A stretch of 64,000 nucleotides of DNA from Nitrospinia bacterium (GTDB lineage: Bacteria; Nitrospinota; Nitrospinia; Nitrospinales; JAJDAT01): the NCBI GenBank assembly GCA_029261715.1, contig JAJDAT010000012.1, positions 1-64,000 on the forward strand. The letters run 5' to 3'. The notes below the pieces were generated by a model. That model made no database searches, was not told the origin of the DNA, and saw nothing but the letters and a program-made list of their open reading frames with translations. Position 1 is the first letter of the stretch; every line of letters begins with the position of its first letter. Shown one piece after another: positions 43,248 to 53,321 of the stretch. The position numbers were made by a program, and so were the translations under genes.

Positions 43248-44033
43248 ATGAGCCAATATAAATTTGATTGCGATGCCTATCTTCAACGTATCAAATATAA
43301 AGGTAAAATCATCCCAGACCTAAAGCATCTTAAAAATCTACATCACGCTCATCTACATACAATTCCCTTTGAAAATTTCGACATATTATCAGGCAAAGGC
43401 ATCAACCTCGAATCCGAAGCTCTTTTCAACAAACTTGTACACAACAAGCGGGGTGGATACTGCTTTGAAGTAAATGGCCTTTTTCTAGAAGCCTTAAAAA
43501 ATTTTGGTTTTGAAGCTCGTCCTCTTCTTGGAAGGGTTCATATCACAGGTACACCCACAGGTAGAGGACACCAGATTACACTTGTTACACTTCAGGAAAA
43601 GAAATGGATTGTGGATGTTGGCTTTGGTGGATCGACACCGCGCACTCCTATTCAGCTCGAACTAGATAAACCATTTACCCAAAACGGACAGAGAATTCGT
43701 TTAATAGAAACGCAAGAGTTCGGCTTCATGTTACAGTCACAAAATAATGATCAGTGGCAGAACTTATACAGCTTCGACTTGGAATACGTCTGTCTAGGAG
43801 ATATTCAACCTGGAAACCACTTTGCTTCAACTCACCATGACTCGTTTTTCACTTACGCCCGTGTAGCGGCGCTTCCAGTTTATAATGGGGTTTTCACTCT
43901 TTACAATAATGCACTCACGAGTGTAATAGATGGAAAAGAAAAAAACCAGGAACTTGCAGACGGGCAACCTTATATTGATGCCCTAAAAACCCGCTTTGGA
44001 ATCGAATCTGATGAACTTTGCAAAATATTTTAA
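43248..44033 (+). CDS. nat: Arylamine N-acetyltransferase
   Basis: A 261-residue NAT from ATG 43248; ATG 43230 would add six residues, and neither has a strong site. The catalytic triad is clear: Cys72 (RGGYCFEVN), His108 (GRGHQITL) and Asp123 (VDVGFGG), at spacing equal to canonical NATs. The family transfers acetyl from acetyl-CoA to arylamines and hydrazines. Confidence 0.95.
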   Translation: MSQYKFDCDAYLQRIKYKGKIIPDLKHLKNLHHAHLHTIPFENFDILSGKGINLESEALFNKLVHNKRGGYCFEVNGLFLEALKNFGFEARPLLGRVHITGTPTGRGHQITLVTLQEKKWIVDVGFGGSTPRTPIQLELDKPFTQNGQRIRLIETQEFGFMLQSQNNDQWQNLYSFDLEYVCLGDIQPGNHFASTHHDSFFTYARVAALPVYNGVFTLYNNALTSVIDGKEKNQELADGQPYIDALKTRFGIESDELCKIF

Positions 44034-44216
44034 CGTCAAACTATTTACACCCGTTTCCCGTCAAAGAAATCTGTACCTTTTGAGTTAAAAAACTAAGAGA
44101 TATATTCTGTTAAACTTTCCTTTTTAATTTTTATTAATAGGTGAGCGAGGACTTCCTACGTTCAAATTTACAAAATACCATTGTCATTATGTAGGATGGT
44201 TGGAGAGGATTATTTA

Positions 44217-44687
44217 ATGGATGAAATTGAATTTGTTCATCTCATTGAAGTAAAAGAATATCAAATCATCGACCTTATGAATAATGAGATGGTAGGCAAG
44301 CAGTTACCATTGCTTGTCGAAGGTTTTTCAGCCGAAAACTGTCGAACCTTTTTAAAAGAAAAAAAGCAGCTTTGGGACGAACATGGATTTGGCCCTTGGG
44401 CTTTCCTCATCAAAGGTAAATTCGCTGGTTGGGGGGGATTACAACCGGAGCACGGGGAAGCTGATTTCGCCCTGATTCTCCACCCGAAGTTTTGGGGATG
44501 GGGACGAAAAATTTTCAATAAAGTAAAAGATCAAGCATTTAACCAAATGAATCTAAATTCAATAACCATCTTATTCCCTCCAAGCAGACCAAACTCAAAA
44601 GCTATAACTCGTTTGGGTTTTACTGAAGATGACCAATTGATCGTTGACGGCGAGCTCTTTATAAGATTTCGCCTTACTAAACCGTAG
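44217..44687 (+). CDS. GNAT-family acetyltransferase
   Basis: A 156-residue protein starting at 44217, with ggagagg 8 bases upstream. The GNAT fold of the RimJ-like group is seen in FGPWAFLIKGKFAGWGGLQPE, ADFALILHPKFWGWGRKIFNKVKDQAF and ITRLGFTE. The acetyl-CoA loop is HPKFWGWGRKI rather than the usual Q/RxxGxG/A, so its chemistry is somewhat atypical. Substrate unknown. Ends in TAG. Confidence 0.85.
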   Translation: MDEIEFVHLIEVKEYQIIDLMNNEMVGKQLPLLVEGFSAENCRTFLKEKKQLWDEHGFGPWAFLIKGKFAGWGGLQPEHGEADFALILHPKFWGWGRKIFNKVKDQAFNQMNLNSITILFPPSRPNSKAITRLGFTEDDQLIVDGELFIRFRLTKP

Positions 44688-45222
44688 CCCTAAAAATGTT
44701 CACCTTTTTGACCATACAAACCTTGAAACCAGACACTTGAATTTTTCTGATAACTGATTGCAATGGACCAAGTCTCGTCATTTGATATCTGACACAGTTT
44801 ATCAACTAATATTTGTATGTCCCCCTTCTATAGTTCTCCCAATAAACTTTTCAACTCCAGTCGCCCCTTGATTTCCTCATTACCTCATTTTCAAACACAC
44901 TGATAAATCGTTCTTTATGCCAAAAATCAAGATACCCGCATAGTTTGGCATTGCAAAACATCTTATTTCCTCTAAAATACATTCAAATAATCCTTAAAAA
45001 TTCAAATCAAATTGCCAGACTTTATGGCAGATTATTAGCCCAGCTAATAAAATTACCTATGATTAGCAACTAAATTGGTCTTTTTACAGCCTGAATGTTT
45101 TTCATTAAAACTTTAAGTTTAACTTTCAGAATCAGAGATGTGGATTATTGAGTCATTCCCATAATGGGGAAAAGTTCTCGACAGCAACCCAACATAATCA
45201 CACTATTCGGAATTTTCACACA
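44688..45222. other. Intergenic region
   Basis: About 535 bases without a convincing gene. A frame reaching back to 45148 in front of the next gene is not supported by a ribosome site. Confidence 0.4.
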
Positions 45223-46055
45223 ATGAACCGAAAAGCAAATCATTACGCTATCGCGATCATCAAAAGTTTCTTTTGCGTTTCTTTGCTTTTTCAAATTGTT
45301 TGGTTTTGTGCCGCTCCCTTCTCTGCCCTTGCTTATCAAAGTTCAGGCCAACAACTAAAGATTCAAATTGATAAACAAAAAATAAATATTCTTGTAAAAA
45401 ACTATCCGCTGAGAAAACTTTTGCAATCCATTCATGAAAAAACTGGAGTCCAATTTAAAGTTCCAGAATCGCTAAATGCCGTTCCCGTTAACGCCAAAGT
45501 TTTTGCCAGGGATTGGAAATCTGCCATTAAAAAACTCTTCGAAGGAAATAGCCGTTTTGAAATGTGGGGGAAAAACTTAGCCAACAGTAAGATTTGGCTA
45601 TACGAATATGAATACTACCCAGTTTCATCAGGAGATTTCGTCGTTCTTGTTAACGCAAAAGAAACTTTATCAAAACGAGAAATCCTACGTCTGGCCAAAG
45701 AAGCGACAGAAGTCAATCAACGACTCATGGCCATGGAGCATTTCAGCTATCTTGCTGATGATGAAGAAACTATTCCCATGCTCATTTTCAACTTACAAGC
45801 CAACAACGCAAAGATTCGCGCCACCTCACTCGCTTTATTTAAAAACCTAACCGAACCAATACCCCTGGATTAGGGGAAATCTCTCAGTCGGATAACGATC
45901 AAGGAATACGAATGCAAGCTTTATCGCTAATAGCTGAACGAGGCAATGAAGAGGATGCAAAACCTTATCTATTACAAGCCCTCAACGATCCTTCGCAAAA
46001 GACAAGAAATCTGGCTCAAGAACTTTTGAACGATTTGGGCTTATCTGACACCTAA
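45223..46055 (+). pseudogene. Exported STN/HEAT-like protein, frameshifted
   Basis: From ATG 45223 the product has a signal peptide (cut near ALAY) and an STN/secretin-N-like domain (KNYPLRKLLQSIHEKTGVQFKVPESL). HEAT-like helices (AMEHFSYLADDEETIPMLIFNL) follow, up to a TAG at 45871. In the -1 frame, starting at the C4 run 45862-45865, the HEAT pattern continues (IRMQALSLIAERGNEEDAKPYLLQAL) to TAA 46053. One missing C explains the break. It is followed 19 bases later by the DUF1566 gene. Either a recent pseudogene or a sequencing error. Confidence 0.75.
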
Positions 46056-46074
46056 AAACTTAGGAGATTCAAAC

Positions 46075-46644
46075 ATGAAAAATCTTCCAAAAAAGCGTAT
46101 CGGCCACCTTGCCAGGATTGGCATCCTCGCCATGGCTTTAGCCGCAGAACCTGCTCAAGCAGTTGATATAAGAAGCTGGGATAAAAACATAACGAATGTG
46201 GCTAATCGATTTATTACTTTATCGACCATAAACAATCTAGCGGTTTTAGACAAAGAATCGCAAGTGGTGTGGGAACTGACCCCAGACAACACAGCCAACA
46301 CCTGGTTCGGGGCTCGTAATACTTGCGTAAAAAAAGAGCTTGGCGGCAAAGCGGGATGGAGACTACCTACAATTCAAGAACTCGCTAGTTTAATAGACTC
46401 GACGCAAAACAACCCGGCGATTAAAAGCGGCAATCCATTTCTTAACGTAAGCACAGATCCTTATTGGTCGGGGACGAAAGCTTCCCTTTCAGGATCAAGC
46501 GACAATGCATGGACCTTAGACTTCGAAGCTTCGGCATCGGGGGGAGCCACCTTTGCTACTTCAGGAGCCATCACTTTAAGTTCTACATCCGCGACAAAAT
46601 CAACGTGGTGCGTTCGAAGCCCCCTCACCTCCCAAAGCGGATAA
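46075..46644 (+). CDS. Secreted DUF1566 (Lcl-like) domain protein
   Basis: A 189-residue exported protein with a ggag ribosome site and a signal peptide cut near AQA (residue 29). The DUF1566 pattern is evident: TWFGARNTC, GWRLPTIQELASLID, NPFLNVSTDPYWSGTKA, AWTLDF, and a final WCVR. The domain is related to C-type-lectin-like surface modules. It is the downstream partner of the frameshifted STN/HEAT gene, in one operon. Confidence 0.85.
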   Translation: MKNLPKKRIGHLARIGILAMALAAEPAQAVDIRSWDKNITNVANRFITLSTINNLAVLDKESQVVWELTPDNTANTWFGARNTCVKKELGGKAGWRLPTIQELASLIDSTQNNPAIKSGNPFLNVSTDPYWSGTKASLSGSSDNAWTLDFEASASGGATFATSGAITLSSTSATKSTWCVRSPLTSQSG

Positions 46645-46662
46645 TAGAGCTTTCATGTAATC

Positions 46663-46694
46663 AACTGGCAATAGTTATTCTACTATTGCCAGTT
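46663..46694. terminator. Perfect 12-bp hairpin between convergent genes
   Basis: aactggcaatag and ctattgccagtt pair without mismatch around an 8-base loop. No T run follows. It probably ends or protects the transcripts of the DUF1566 gene and the SIR2-TPR gene. Confidence 0.55.
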
Positions 46695-46765
46695 GTGAAG
46701 TAATAAGAAGATCAAACGCAAATCGCCTCCCACTCCCTTAGACAAAACCCATTGACATCAAATCC

Positions 46766-49444
46766 TTAATTGTTGCTTGTAGAAATATTTTTAGCATTTT
46801 CAAATTCTTTTCTAGAAAAAACCTTAAAGTTCTCGTCATCTATTGTTACATATATCGTCTCAGCCATTGCAATAAGCTCTTTAATTTTTTCTGAGACTCC
46901 AAGCTTGGCATAAGCCTTAGCTAAATTAACTAAACCCTCAATTTGCTTTTTCTTTTCCCCATTTAAGTCATTATCATCTTTTGATTCAATATTGCTTTCA
47001 AGATCAAAATCAATCTCTTTTCCCATTTGACCATAGATTGCTTTCAAGTTATTTATACAGGTTTGCTTTGATTGAAAATCTCCTATTTCTTGAAATATGA
47101 TCTTTGCCCTTTTAAGAAGCTCTATACCCTCATTATTTTTTCCAAGGCTAAGCTGAGAGTTTGCCATGTTTCCAAGTGCGTTCACCTCGCAGCGCTTGTA
47201 TTCCACTGTCTCAATTTTTTTATTTTTATTATCCGCTCCATCATTTCTGCATAAATTAATGGCTTCTTGGCAAGACTCGATAGATTTCTCATATTCTTCC
47301 ATATAGAAGTAAAGATTTCCAATATTCCCGTAACAATTGGCTAATTCAAAACGCGCCTCAATTTCTTTTGCCGTTTCAATAACTTTCATCAATTTTTCCT
47401 GAGCTTTATGAAATTGCTGTTTAGCGTCCTGCTCATCTCCAATCATTTTGGCCATTTGACCGCGCATATTTAAAATACCGCCAACATTTTGTAAATGAGC
47501 AATTTGCCCCTTTAGATCTTTAAGGTCCTTTGCTTTCTCGAGCGCTTCGTCGTAATCATTTATAGCTTCTTCAAAATACTCTTTGGCTTTTCTTAAAAGT
47601 ATTTGTCCTTCTTTTAATTCATTCTGTGAATTCAATTCCTTGTTTTCATCTTTAGAAGATGCATTCTTCAACTTTTGTAGAGCATTCATATAACTAATTT
47701 GTCCTCGATGATTCTTCACAGAAGCTAAATTGGCTATATGAGTCTGAATTCCCTTGTTATCATCACGGTCTCTGGAAAATTTAAGAGCTTTTTGGTGAAA
47801 CTCTGTAGCCTTATCCAACATTTGCAGTTCTCGGCAAATATTTCCCAAATTTGCCATTTGGTTTTCCTGCCCGCTAAGGTCTCCTAAATTTTCACAAATT
47901 GAATAGGCTCTATTTATAAAATCAATCGCATCCGCATATTGTCCTCTTTCTAAGTGAACATTCCCAAGAAAAGCCAAAAATGCAACTTGATTGTGTAGTC
48001 TTCCATACTCATCAGCTGTATCTAAAGACTGTTGGGCATAATCCATAGCTTCCTGATACAAACCTAGGTTTCGATATGCAAGAGCTAAAAAATAGCTGAA
48101 ATTTTCTTTTAAACCCCCATTGCCTATTTCCTTAGCAATAGTTAATGCAAATTCCAATTCATCTACCGCAGCCCTAAAATTGCCCATCTTTAAGAAGATA
48201 GCTCCTTTGCTTCCTTTATGGCTCGCTAGTTCTCTTTTTTTGTTTTCTAATTTTCCAGAGATATCGATTGCCTCGTCTAATATATTTAAAGCAGTTTCAA
48301 AATCGCTTTTACTTGAATAGGTATTTCCAAGATTTCCCAAACAAATCGCCTTTACCAAATCATTAGGAGCAGAATTAACCGCTAAATCAAACCTTTTTAA
48401 AGCCATTTCATATTGAGACAGTGACGATAAAATCATTCCCAAAATATTATGTTTCGCAGAATTCCCAGATTTCGTTTCTGCGCCGTCTAACCACTTCTTA
48501 ATAAATTTCCTCCAATCATGATTTCCAAAGGTTTCTTTATGATCTTCATGAATCTCTGGCATTAACGGCTCGCTTTTACTCAAAGCCCCCCAACTTCTCT
48601 CAACAAGATCATCTGTCTTGCAATAAAATCGCCAACCTTCTTTAAACTTTCTAAAAGGATTTTTTTCTTTTTCTTCTTTAATAGGAAAACATGAAGTCGC
48701 TTTCAAATCATGTTGAACAAAGAGTATTTTTTTAAAAGGGCTATTTAAAGCTTCAATTTGAGGGGATATGTCAAAAACATCTGAACAGCTATACCCCAAA
48801 ACCAATACATTCTCGTGGCTTCCTTCGGAAAAAAGACGCTTAATAATATCAAATCTTGGCTGGACAAATGTTTTTCCAGCAACCTCTCTAAGGGTTGTTC
48901 CAAGTCGCTTTTTATTGGATATAGAACCATGAATTTTGATTACTTTTGGAATTTCGTCATCCCAATCGATAGTTCCCAAATCATCGGAAATCAGCTTAAA
49001 ATCGCGCCCTTCCATCATTCCTACGAGCCTCAAGGCTTTTTCAATCAAACCGTCAAAATTAGTTGTGCAAATCGCGCTTATGTTTCCAGCTTTGAGAAGT
49101 TTTGCCAGGAAATAATGATTAGGATTTGGATCTTTACCGTCAAATACATCCAACAACATTTCGATATCGCTTGATTCCTGCAGCAAACTCATAAAAGCTT
49201 CAAACGGCATGTTCATTTTCTTAATGAACTTTTTGCCTTCATCAAAATCATAAGAAAAAATAGCTTCTTTTTCTTTTTCTTCAGCTTCTAATGATTCCAA
49301 TATAAATTCGACGAGATCAAAAACTTGAGGAACCTGAGAATTAATAGAAATTCCTGCTCCACAAAACACAACTGTTTTCTTGTTTCGCAATCCATCGATC
49401 ACCGATTCAAAAAACTCATTTGTCTCAAGCATATTAATTTCCAT
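46766..49444 (-). CDS. SIR2-TPR protein, candidate antiphage NADase
   Basis: An 892-residue protein. Residues about 10-290 are a SIR2-type NAD-binding domain: VVFCGAGIS (29-33), CTTNFDGLIEKA (catalytic Asn129), IKIHGSIS (His172) and VLVLGYSCSD. The Asn and His positions match the NAD-hydrolysing pair of defence-associated sirtuins such as DSR2 (Asn133/His171). No zinc ribbon of the deacetylase type is visible. From about 330 to the end come at least ten TPR_12 units with coiled-coil spacers, which would act as the sensor or oligomerisation arm. No STAND ATPase is present. It is a single gene with its own hairpin terminator. A start at 49432 is also possible. Defence is inferred from architecture, not from a proven family match. 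Confidence 0.82.
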   Translation of the reverse strand: MEINMLETNEFFESVIDGLRNKKTVVFCGAGISINSQVPQVFDLVEFILESLEAEEKEKEAIFSYDFDEGKKFIKKMNMPFEAFMSLLQESSDIEMLLDVFDGKDPNPNHYFLAKLLKAGNISAICTTNFDGLIEKALRLVGMMEGRDFKLISDDLGTIDWDDEIPKVIKIHGSISNKKRLGTTLREVAGKTFVQPRFDIIKRLFSEGSHENVLVLGYSCSDVFDISPQIEALNSPFKKILFVQHDLKATSCFPIKEEKEKNPFRKFKEGWRFYCKTDDLVERSWGALSKSEPLMPEIHEDHKETFGNHDWRKFIKKWLDGAETKSGNSAKHNILGMILSSLSQYEMALKRFDLAVNSAPNDLVKAICLGNLGNTYSSKSDFETALNILDEAIDISGKLENKKRELASHKGSKGAIFLKMGNFRAAVDELEFALTIAKEIGNGGLKENFSYFLALAYRNLGLYQEAMDYAQQSLDTADEYGRLHNQVAFLAFLGNVHLERGQYADAIDFINRAYSICENLGDLSGQENQMANLGNICRELQMLDKATEFHQKALKFSRDRDDNKGIQTHIANLASVKNHRGQISYMNALQKLKNASSKDENKELNSQNELKEGQILLRKAKEYFEEAINDYDEALEKAKDLKDLKGQIAHLQNVGGILNMRGQMAKMIGDEQDAKQQFHKAQEKLMKVIETAKEIEARFELANCYGNIGNLYFYMEEYEKSIESCQEAINLCRNDGADNKNKKIETVEYKRCEVNALGNMANSQLSLGKNNEGIELLKRAKIIFQEIGDFQSKQTCINNLKAIYGQMGKEIDFDLESNIESKDDNDLNGEKKKQIEGLVNLAKAYAKLGVSEKIKELIAMAETIYVTIDDENFKVFSRKEFENAKNISTSNN

Positions 49445-49880
49445 TATCTAACTTATTCTTGATCAATAAAAATGCTAACAAAGGCAAAATCATATTTTAA
49501 GTTCCTATTATACAATCCCATAATTATCATGAAAATAATTACTTTTAAGAACATAACGCAACTATAATATTCTCCATACAACCTAAACCAAACTATCCGG
49601 GGCAACGCACCAATACTTTAATACTGCTACCAACTGCGCAACGCTAATTTTATTTTAAGCACAAATTGAAATACCTCTAAGCGTCTTATCTATGTAACTT
49701 TTGTGAGAGCTAAGATGCGGACTTACTTTGGAGAGAACACATCAGTTTAAAGACTGAAGGAATATTCCATCAATTAAACAGAATATTATTTTGATTCGAG
49801 CGGTAGTTATCTAAAATATTATCTGGCCACTTAATCCAGCCTGCGTTAAATAAAACTACAAAATAAGGTTCTAATCACAC
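49445..49880. other. Divergent intergenic region
   Basis: About 435 AT-rich bases between the SIR2-TPR gene and the gene at 49881. No frame or strong structure was seen. Contains the promoters of both. Confidence 0.4.
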
Positions 49881-50408
49881 ATGGGACAAAGTAACTATAA
49901 ATTGATAATTCCAAACGTATCAGTCCGCACCAACTTGGTGGTTAAGCTACACTCTCGCACTACAAAAGAAGAAGCCTCTAAAGAGGTAGGGAGAATTCAT
50001 GAAGCTGACAACGTTTTTGACGGTTACGAATGGAAAATAGACGGTTGCCAAAATGGCGGTATTAATAAATTTGACGATAGCTTGCAGGACCAGATAAAGC
50101 AACGAATCGACGAAGAGGAAGAGCCTGAAGATTGTCTGTTCTGGGATGGAGGAAAAGCTATTTTTGAATTAGAGCTTTACGACATTGCAGTAGTTACCGA
50201 TGTGGCCACGCCACTAAAAGCTGAGTCTAAAGAAGATGCTGCAAAAGAAGTCGAAGATCAAATTAACGAAAAAAACCTATTTAACGGCTACGATTGGAAT
50301 ATAAAAGACTGCACGGAAACCGGTATCAACAAACTTAGCGACAGTTTAAAAACAGAAATAAGAGAATACTTAAAGAAAGATATCGGATCCTGTATTCAGG
50401 AAGTTTAA
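49881..50408 (+). CDS. Hypothetical acidic protein with an internal duplication
   Basis: A 175-residue protein built of two similar halves. TKEEASKEVGRIHEADNVFDGYEWKIDGC...GINKFDDSL in the first corresponds to SKEDAAKEVEDQINEKNLFNGYDWNIKDC...GINKLSDSL in the second. Each half ends in a charged helix. No signal peptide. No family is recognised. It is divergent from the SIR2-TPR gene, so a functional link is possible but unproven. Its stop overlaps the convergent MarC gene by 4 bases. Confidence 0.75.
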   Translation: MGQSNYKLIIPNVSVRTNLVVKLHSRTTKEEASKEVGRIHEADNVFDGYEWKIDGCQNGGINKFDDSLQDQIKQRIDEEEEPEDCLFWDGGKAIFELELYDIAVVTDVATPLKAESKEDAAKEVEDQINEKNLFNGYDWNIKDCTETGINKLSDSLKTEIREYLKKDIGSCIQEV

Positions 50409-51076
50409 GACAGACCCGGCAATAGGACTTTCAGTTCTTTGGCGATCAAAGCAATTGCTAAGCTTCCCAAAATCAGCCCCATAAATTGAGACATGATTTT
50501 GATACCGGTTTTCCCTAAAAAATTGATGATAAAATCGGAGGCCTTAAAAATAATTCCCACCATTATCCCTAGCAGAATTAGACCTAACATCACGACCGCT
50601 TTAGCGTCCCATCCAACAATTTGATCCGCTTGAATAATCACCAAACTAATTGCCGCCGGTCCCGCTAAAAGCGGGAATGCAAGAGGCATAATAGAACCAT
50701 CATCTCCAGATTTAATATCCAAGTCCTGCTTAGGAGGAAATCGATTATTAGAAAGCATACACGCTGCTACATAAACCAAAAAAAGACCTCCAATAAGTTT
50801 AAAAGCCGCCATTTCAATTCCAAAAAATGCAAGGATGTACTTTCCACACAGGAAAAAGCCGACTAACAAACCCACCGTCGCAAAACAAGTTTTAAACCGT
50901 AATTTCTGTAGCTCTTCTTTAGTTTTATCAGCAGAAAGAGAAAGATAAACTGGAATATTCCCAATGGGATCCATAATAGTGAACAAAATCACAAAGGTTT
51001 TTATCAGTTCGCTCGAATCAAACAATGGAACCCCTTTCAAAAATTCATTAAAAAATTGATCGCAAACCGTTTTCAA
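50405..51076 (-). CDS. MarC-family integral membrane protein
   Basis: A 223-residue protein with six predicted helices. The MarC hallmarks are present: TIMDPIGNIPVYLSL near the start and MPLAFPLLAGPAAISLVI in the middle. The molecular function of this inner-membrane family is not established; early links to multidrug resistance were not upheld. A single gene. Confidence 0.95.
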   Translation of the reverse strand: MKTVCDQFFNEFLKGVPLFDSSELIKTFVILFTIMDPIGNIPVYLSLSADKTKEELQKLRFKTCFATVGLLVGFFLCGKYILAFFGIEMAAFKLIGGLFLVYVAACMLSNNRFPPKQDLDIKSGDDGSIMPLAFPLLAGPAAISLVIIQADQIVGWDAKAVVMLGLILLGIMVGIIFKASDFIINFLGKTGIKIMSQFMGLILGSLAIALIAKELKVLLPGLS

Positions 51077-51296
51077 ATATTCCGGCCAAACGATACTTAA
51101 CTACTAATTTAATATTGCTCCTAGCAAACGATTTTTCAACATCGGAAAACTTAATCTTTAAGCATTTTTAAGAAAGAGTTTAATAACGAAGCTTTTTATA
51201 AGTTTTCTAAAGATTTAAAGAATCTAACGACTCATTAAAATCATCTTACCTTAACAACGTAATGGTTTAATAAACTTGAAAATAATAAAGGTCAGT

Positions 51297-51704
51297 ATGA
51301 TCTCTATTAAAAAAATTGATCACATTGTAATAAGAACGGTAAACCCGAAACAAATGATCGCGTTTTATTGCGAAACACTAGGTTGTAAATTAGAAAGAGA
51401 ACTCAAAGACTTTGGACTAGCCCAACTGCGGGCAGGCGAATCTCTCATCGATATAGTAGACTCAGAAAGCGAGCTTGGTAAACAAGGAGGAGGAGCGCCG
51501 ACTACCGATTCTAACAATCTCGATCATTTTTGCCTGCAAATCGAACCTCGCGATGAACAAGAATTGATCAACTACTTAAAAAGTAAACATATCAAAGCCA
51601 GCAAATTTGAGGATCGATACGGGGCCGAGGGCCAGGGCAGATCGGTTTATATTAAAGATACAGATGGTAATACAATTGAACTCAAGATTTCCAAAACTGA
51701 TTAA
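51297..51704 (+). CDS. VOC-family (glyoxalase-like) protein
   Basis: A 135-residue protein starting at 51297 with an aaagg site. One VOC unit is seen: IDHIVIRT, FYCETLGCKLERE, LDHFCLQIE, VYIKDTDGNTIELK. The metal ligands His (DHIVI), His (DHFCL) and Glu (IELK) are in place. Family members include glyoxalase I, fosfomycin thiol transferases and dioxygenases; the substrate is undefined. Confidence 0.9.
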   Translation: MISIKKIDHIVIRTVNPKQMIAFYCETLGCKLERELKDFGLAQLRAGESLIDIVDSESELGKQGGGAPTTDSNNLDHFCLQIEPRDEQELINYLKSKHIKASKFEDRYGAEGQGRSVYIKDTDGNTIELKISKTD

Positions 51705-51795
51705 TCAGGTTAATTAGGGGTTGGAAAATTTGATTTGAGGCTGTATCGTTTTATTAAAAAATTGAGAACATCATTAATTCATATCAGGTAGGTCC

Positions 51796-52506
51796 ATGTC
51801 TATTTCGGAAGAATTGTATAAAAGCGGCGTAAAAAATATATCGAAGAAAAAATATGGCGAGGCAGTAAAGGATTTAGAAGAATGCCTAAAACTAGATCCT
51901 GGAAATGCCGATGCCCATCTATGCATGGGAGTTACATTTTGGAACTTAGGATTTACCAAAGAAGCCGTTAAAGAATATAAGGAAGCAATTCGTTTAGATC
52001 CTCAAAACGGCAAAGCTCACTTTAACCTTGGAGTGGTTTTTCAACGCTTAAATAGAACTCAAGAAGCTGTCGCCGAATACTTGACAGCTATAAAAATCAA
52101 TCCTTTAGATATTAACGCTCATTTCAATCTAGGAGTGGCATATAGCCGCTTAGGTAAGTTTGATGAAGAAATGGCCCTGTATAAAAAGATATTGGAAATA
52201 AATCCTACATATCCAAACGCGAACTTCGGACTCGGCAATATACATAGAAAACAAGGCCGCTATCAAGAATCCAAAGAAGAATACGAAAAAACGCTCAAAC
52301 TGAGTCCTGAGCATGCTGATGCTCACTTCAACCTAGGAATTGCTCACGAATTATTAAACGATGGTAAAAACGCTGTAGCCAGCGTCGTAATAGCGGAACA
52401 ATTATATGGAAAACAAGGCAGAGAAAACCGAAGAAGGGAAACCGCTAGCAAACTTATAGAACTTTACGAGAAATTTGGATTCAAACCTGAAGACTTCATT
52501 GATTAA
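51796..52506 (+). CDS. TPR-repeat protein
   Basis: A 236-residue cytosolic protein with an aggtagg ribosome site. It consists of about six consecutive canonical TPRs (AVKDLEECLKLDPGNADAHLCMGVTF, KAHFNLGVVFQRLNRTQEAV) and a short helical cap. A protein-interaction adaptor; no partner is indicated by its neighbours. Confidence 0.92.
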   Translation: MSISEELYKSGVKNISKKKYGEAVKDLEECLKLDPGNADAHLCMGVTFWNLGFTKEAVKEYKEAIRLDPQNGKAHFNLGVVFQRLNRTQEAVAEYLTAIKINPLDINAHFNLGVAYSRLGKFDEEMALYKKILEINPTYPNANFGLGNIHRKQGRYQESKEEYEKTLKLSPEHADAHFNLGIAHELLNDGKNAVASVVIAEQLYGKQGRENRRRETASKLIELYEKFGFKPEDFID

Positions 52507-52670
52507 ATTAAATACTTTATTTTTTACGATTACACACCACAATTGATAACGATTGAATTATAAGATAAAATTCAAACTACGGACCATAAACAAACTTATT
52601 ACTTCAATCTAATATGGCTTATTTTTAAGTGTTTTGAAAAAACAACCTTGATTTTTATTGGAAATTTTAA

Positions 52671-53216
52671 ATGCGCAACTTAACAAAAAAAATTATTTTA
52701 TTTTTATTTCTCATCTATCCAACAACCGCTTTCGCAGAAGACTTTGCCAGTGGCAGTAAATTTGATTTTAGAAAAACCACCTGGGGAATGACGCAAGCAC
52801 AGGTTAAAAAATCTGAGGAAATCTCTATACATGATTCCTCTGATAAAAAACTCATTTACCAAACGGTTATATCTCAAAAAGACGCCAATGCAGAATACAA
52901 CTTCTCAAATGGAAAATTGACTCAAGCCACCTATATCATTAACGAAGGTTATTACGATCCCGCAAAGAATTACGACGACTTCATAATGTTTGATGAAGTT
53001 TTAACGAAGAAATACGGGAAGCCTTCATCCACAGAAAAAAAGGGCGTCGGCACGGAAAGTATTCGAAAATCTCTTTCAGAACCTGTGGCAATGTCTTTGG
53101 GTTATCTCATCTTAACAACTACTTGGGACTTAAAAAGGTCTTCAATAGTCCATGTAGTCAAAAAGTCGGTAACAAATGCAGGCGTTGAGCATTCCATTAT
53201 ATTCACCGCCAAATAA
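52671..53216 (+). CDS. Periplasmic protein of unknown function
   Basis: A 181-residue protein with a signal peptide (cut near AFAEDF). The opening of the mature part, FDFRKTTWGMTQAQVKKSE, is a motif found at the start of many small exported proteins that assess side-chain packing like BLIP/SmpA modules, but no firm family can be named. The rest alternates beta strands with YGKP-type turns. A single gene. Confidence 0.7.
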   Translation: MRNLTKKIILFLFLIYPTTAFAEDFASGSKFDFRKTTWGMTQAQVKKSEEISIHDSSDKKLIYQTVISQKDANAEYNFSNGKLTQATYIINEGYYDPAKNYDDFIMFDEVLTKKYGKPSSTEKKGVGTESIRKSLSEPVAMSLGYLILTTTWDLKRSSIVHVVKKSVTNAGVEHSIIFTAK

Positions 53217-53321
53217 TCCCACTTTCGGAAAGGTCTAATAATAATTACCGCAAGTTTTCTAAATCTTTTTTATTTAGATAACATCATAAGCTCGTTAGGT
53301 AATTTTTTTGGGAGAACTGAG

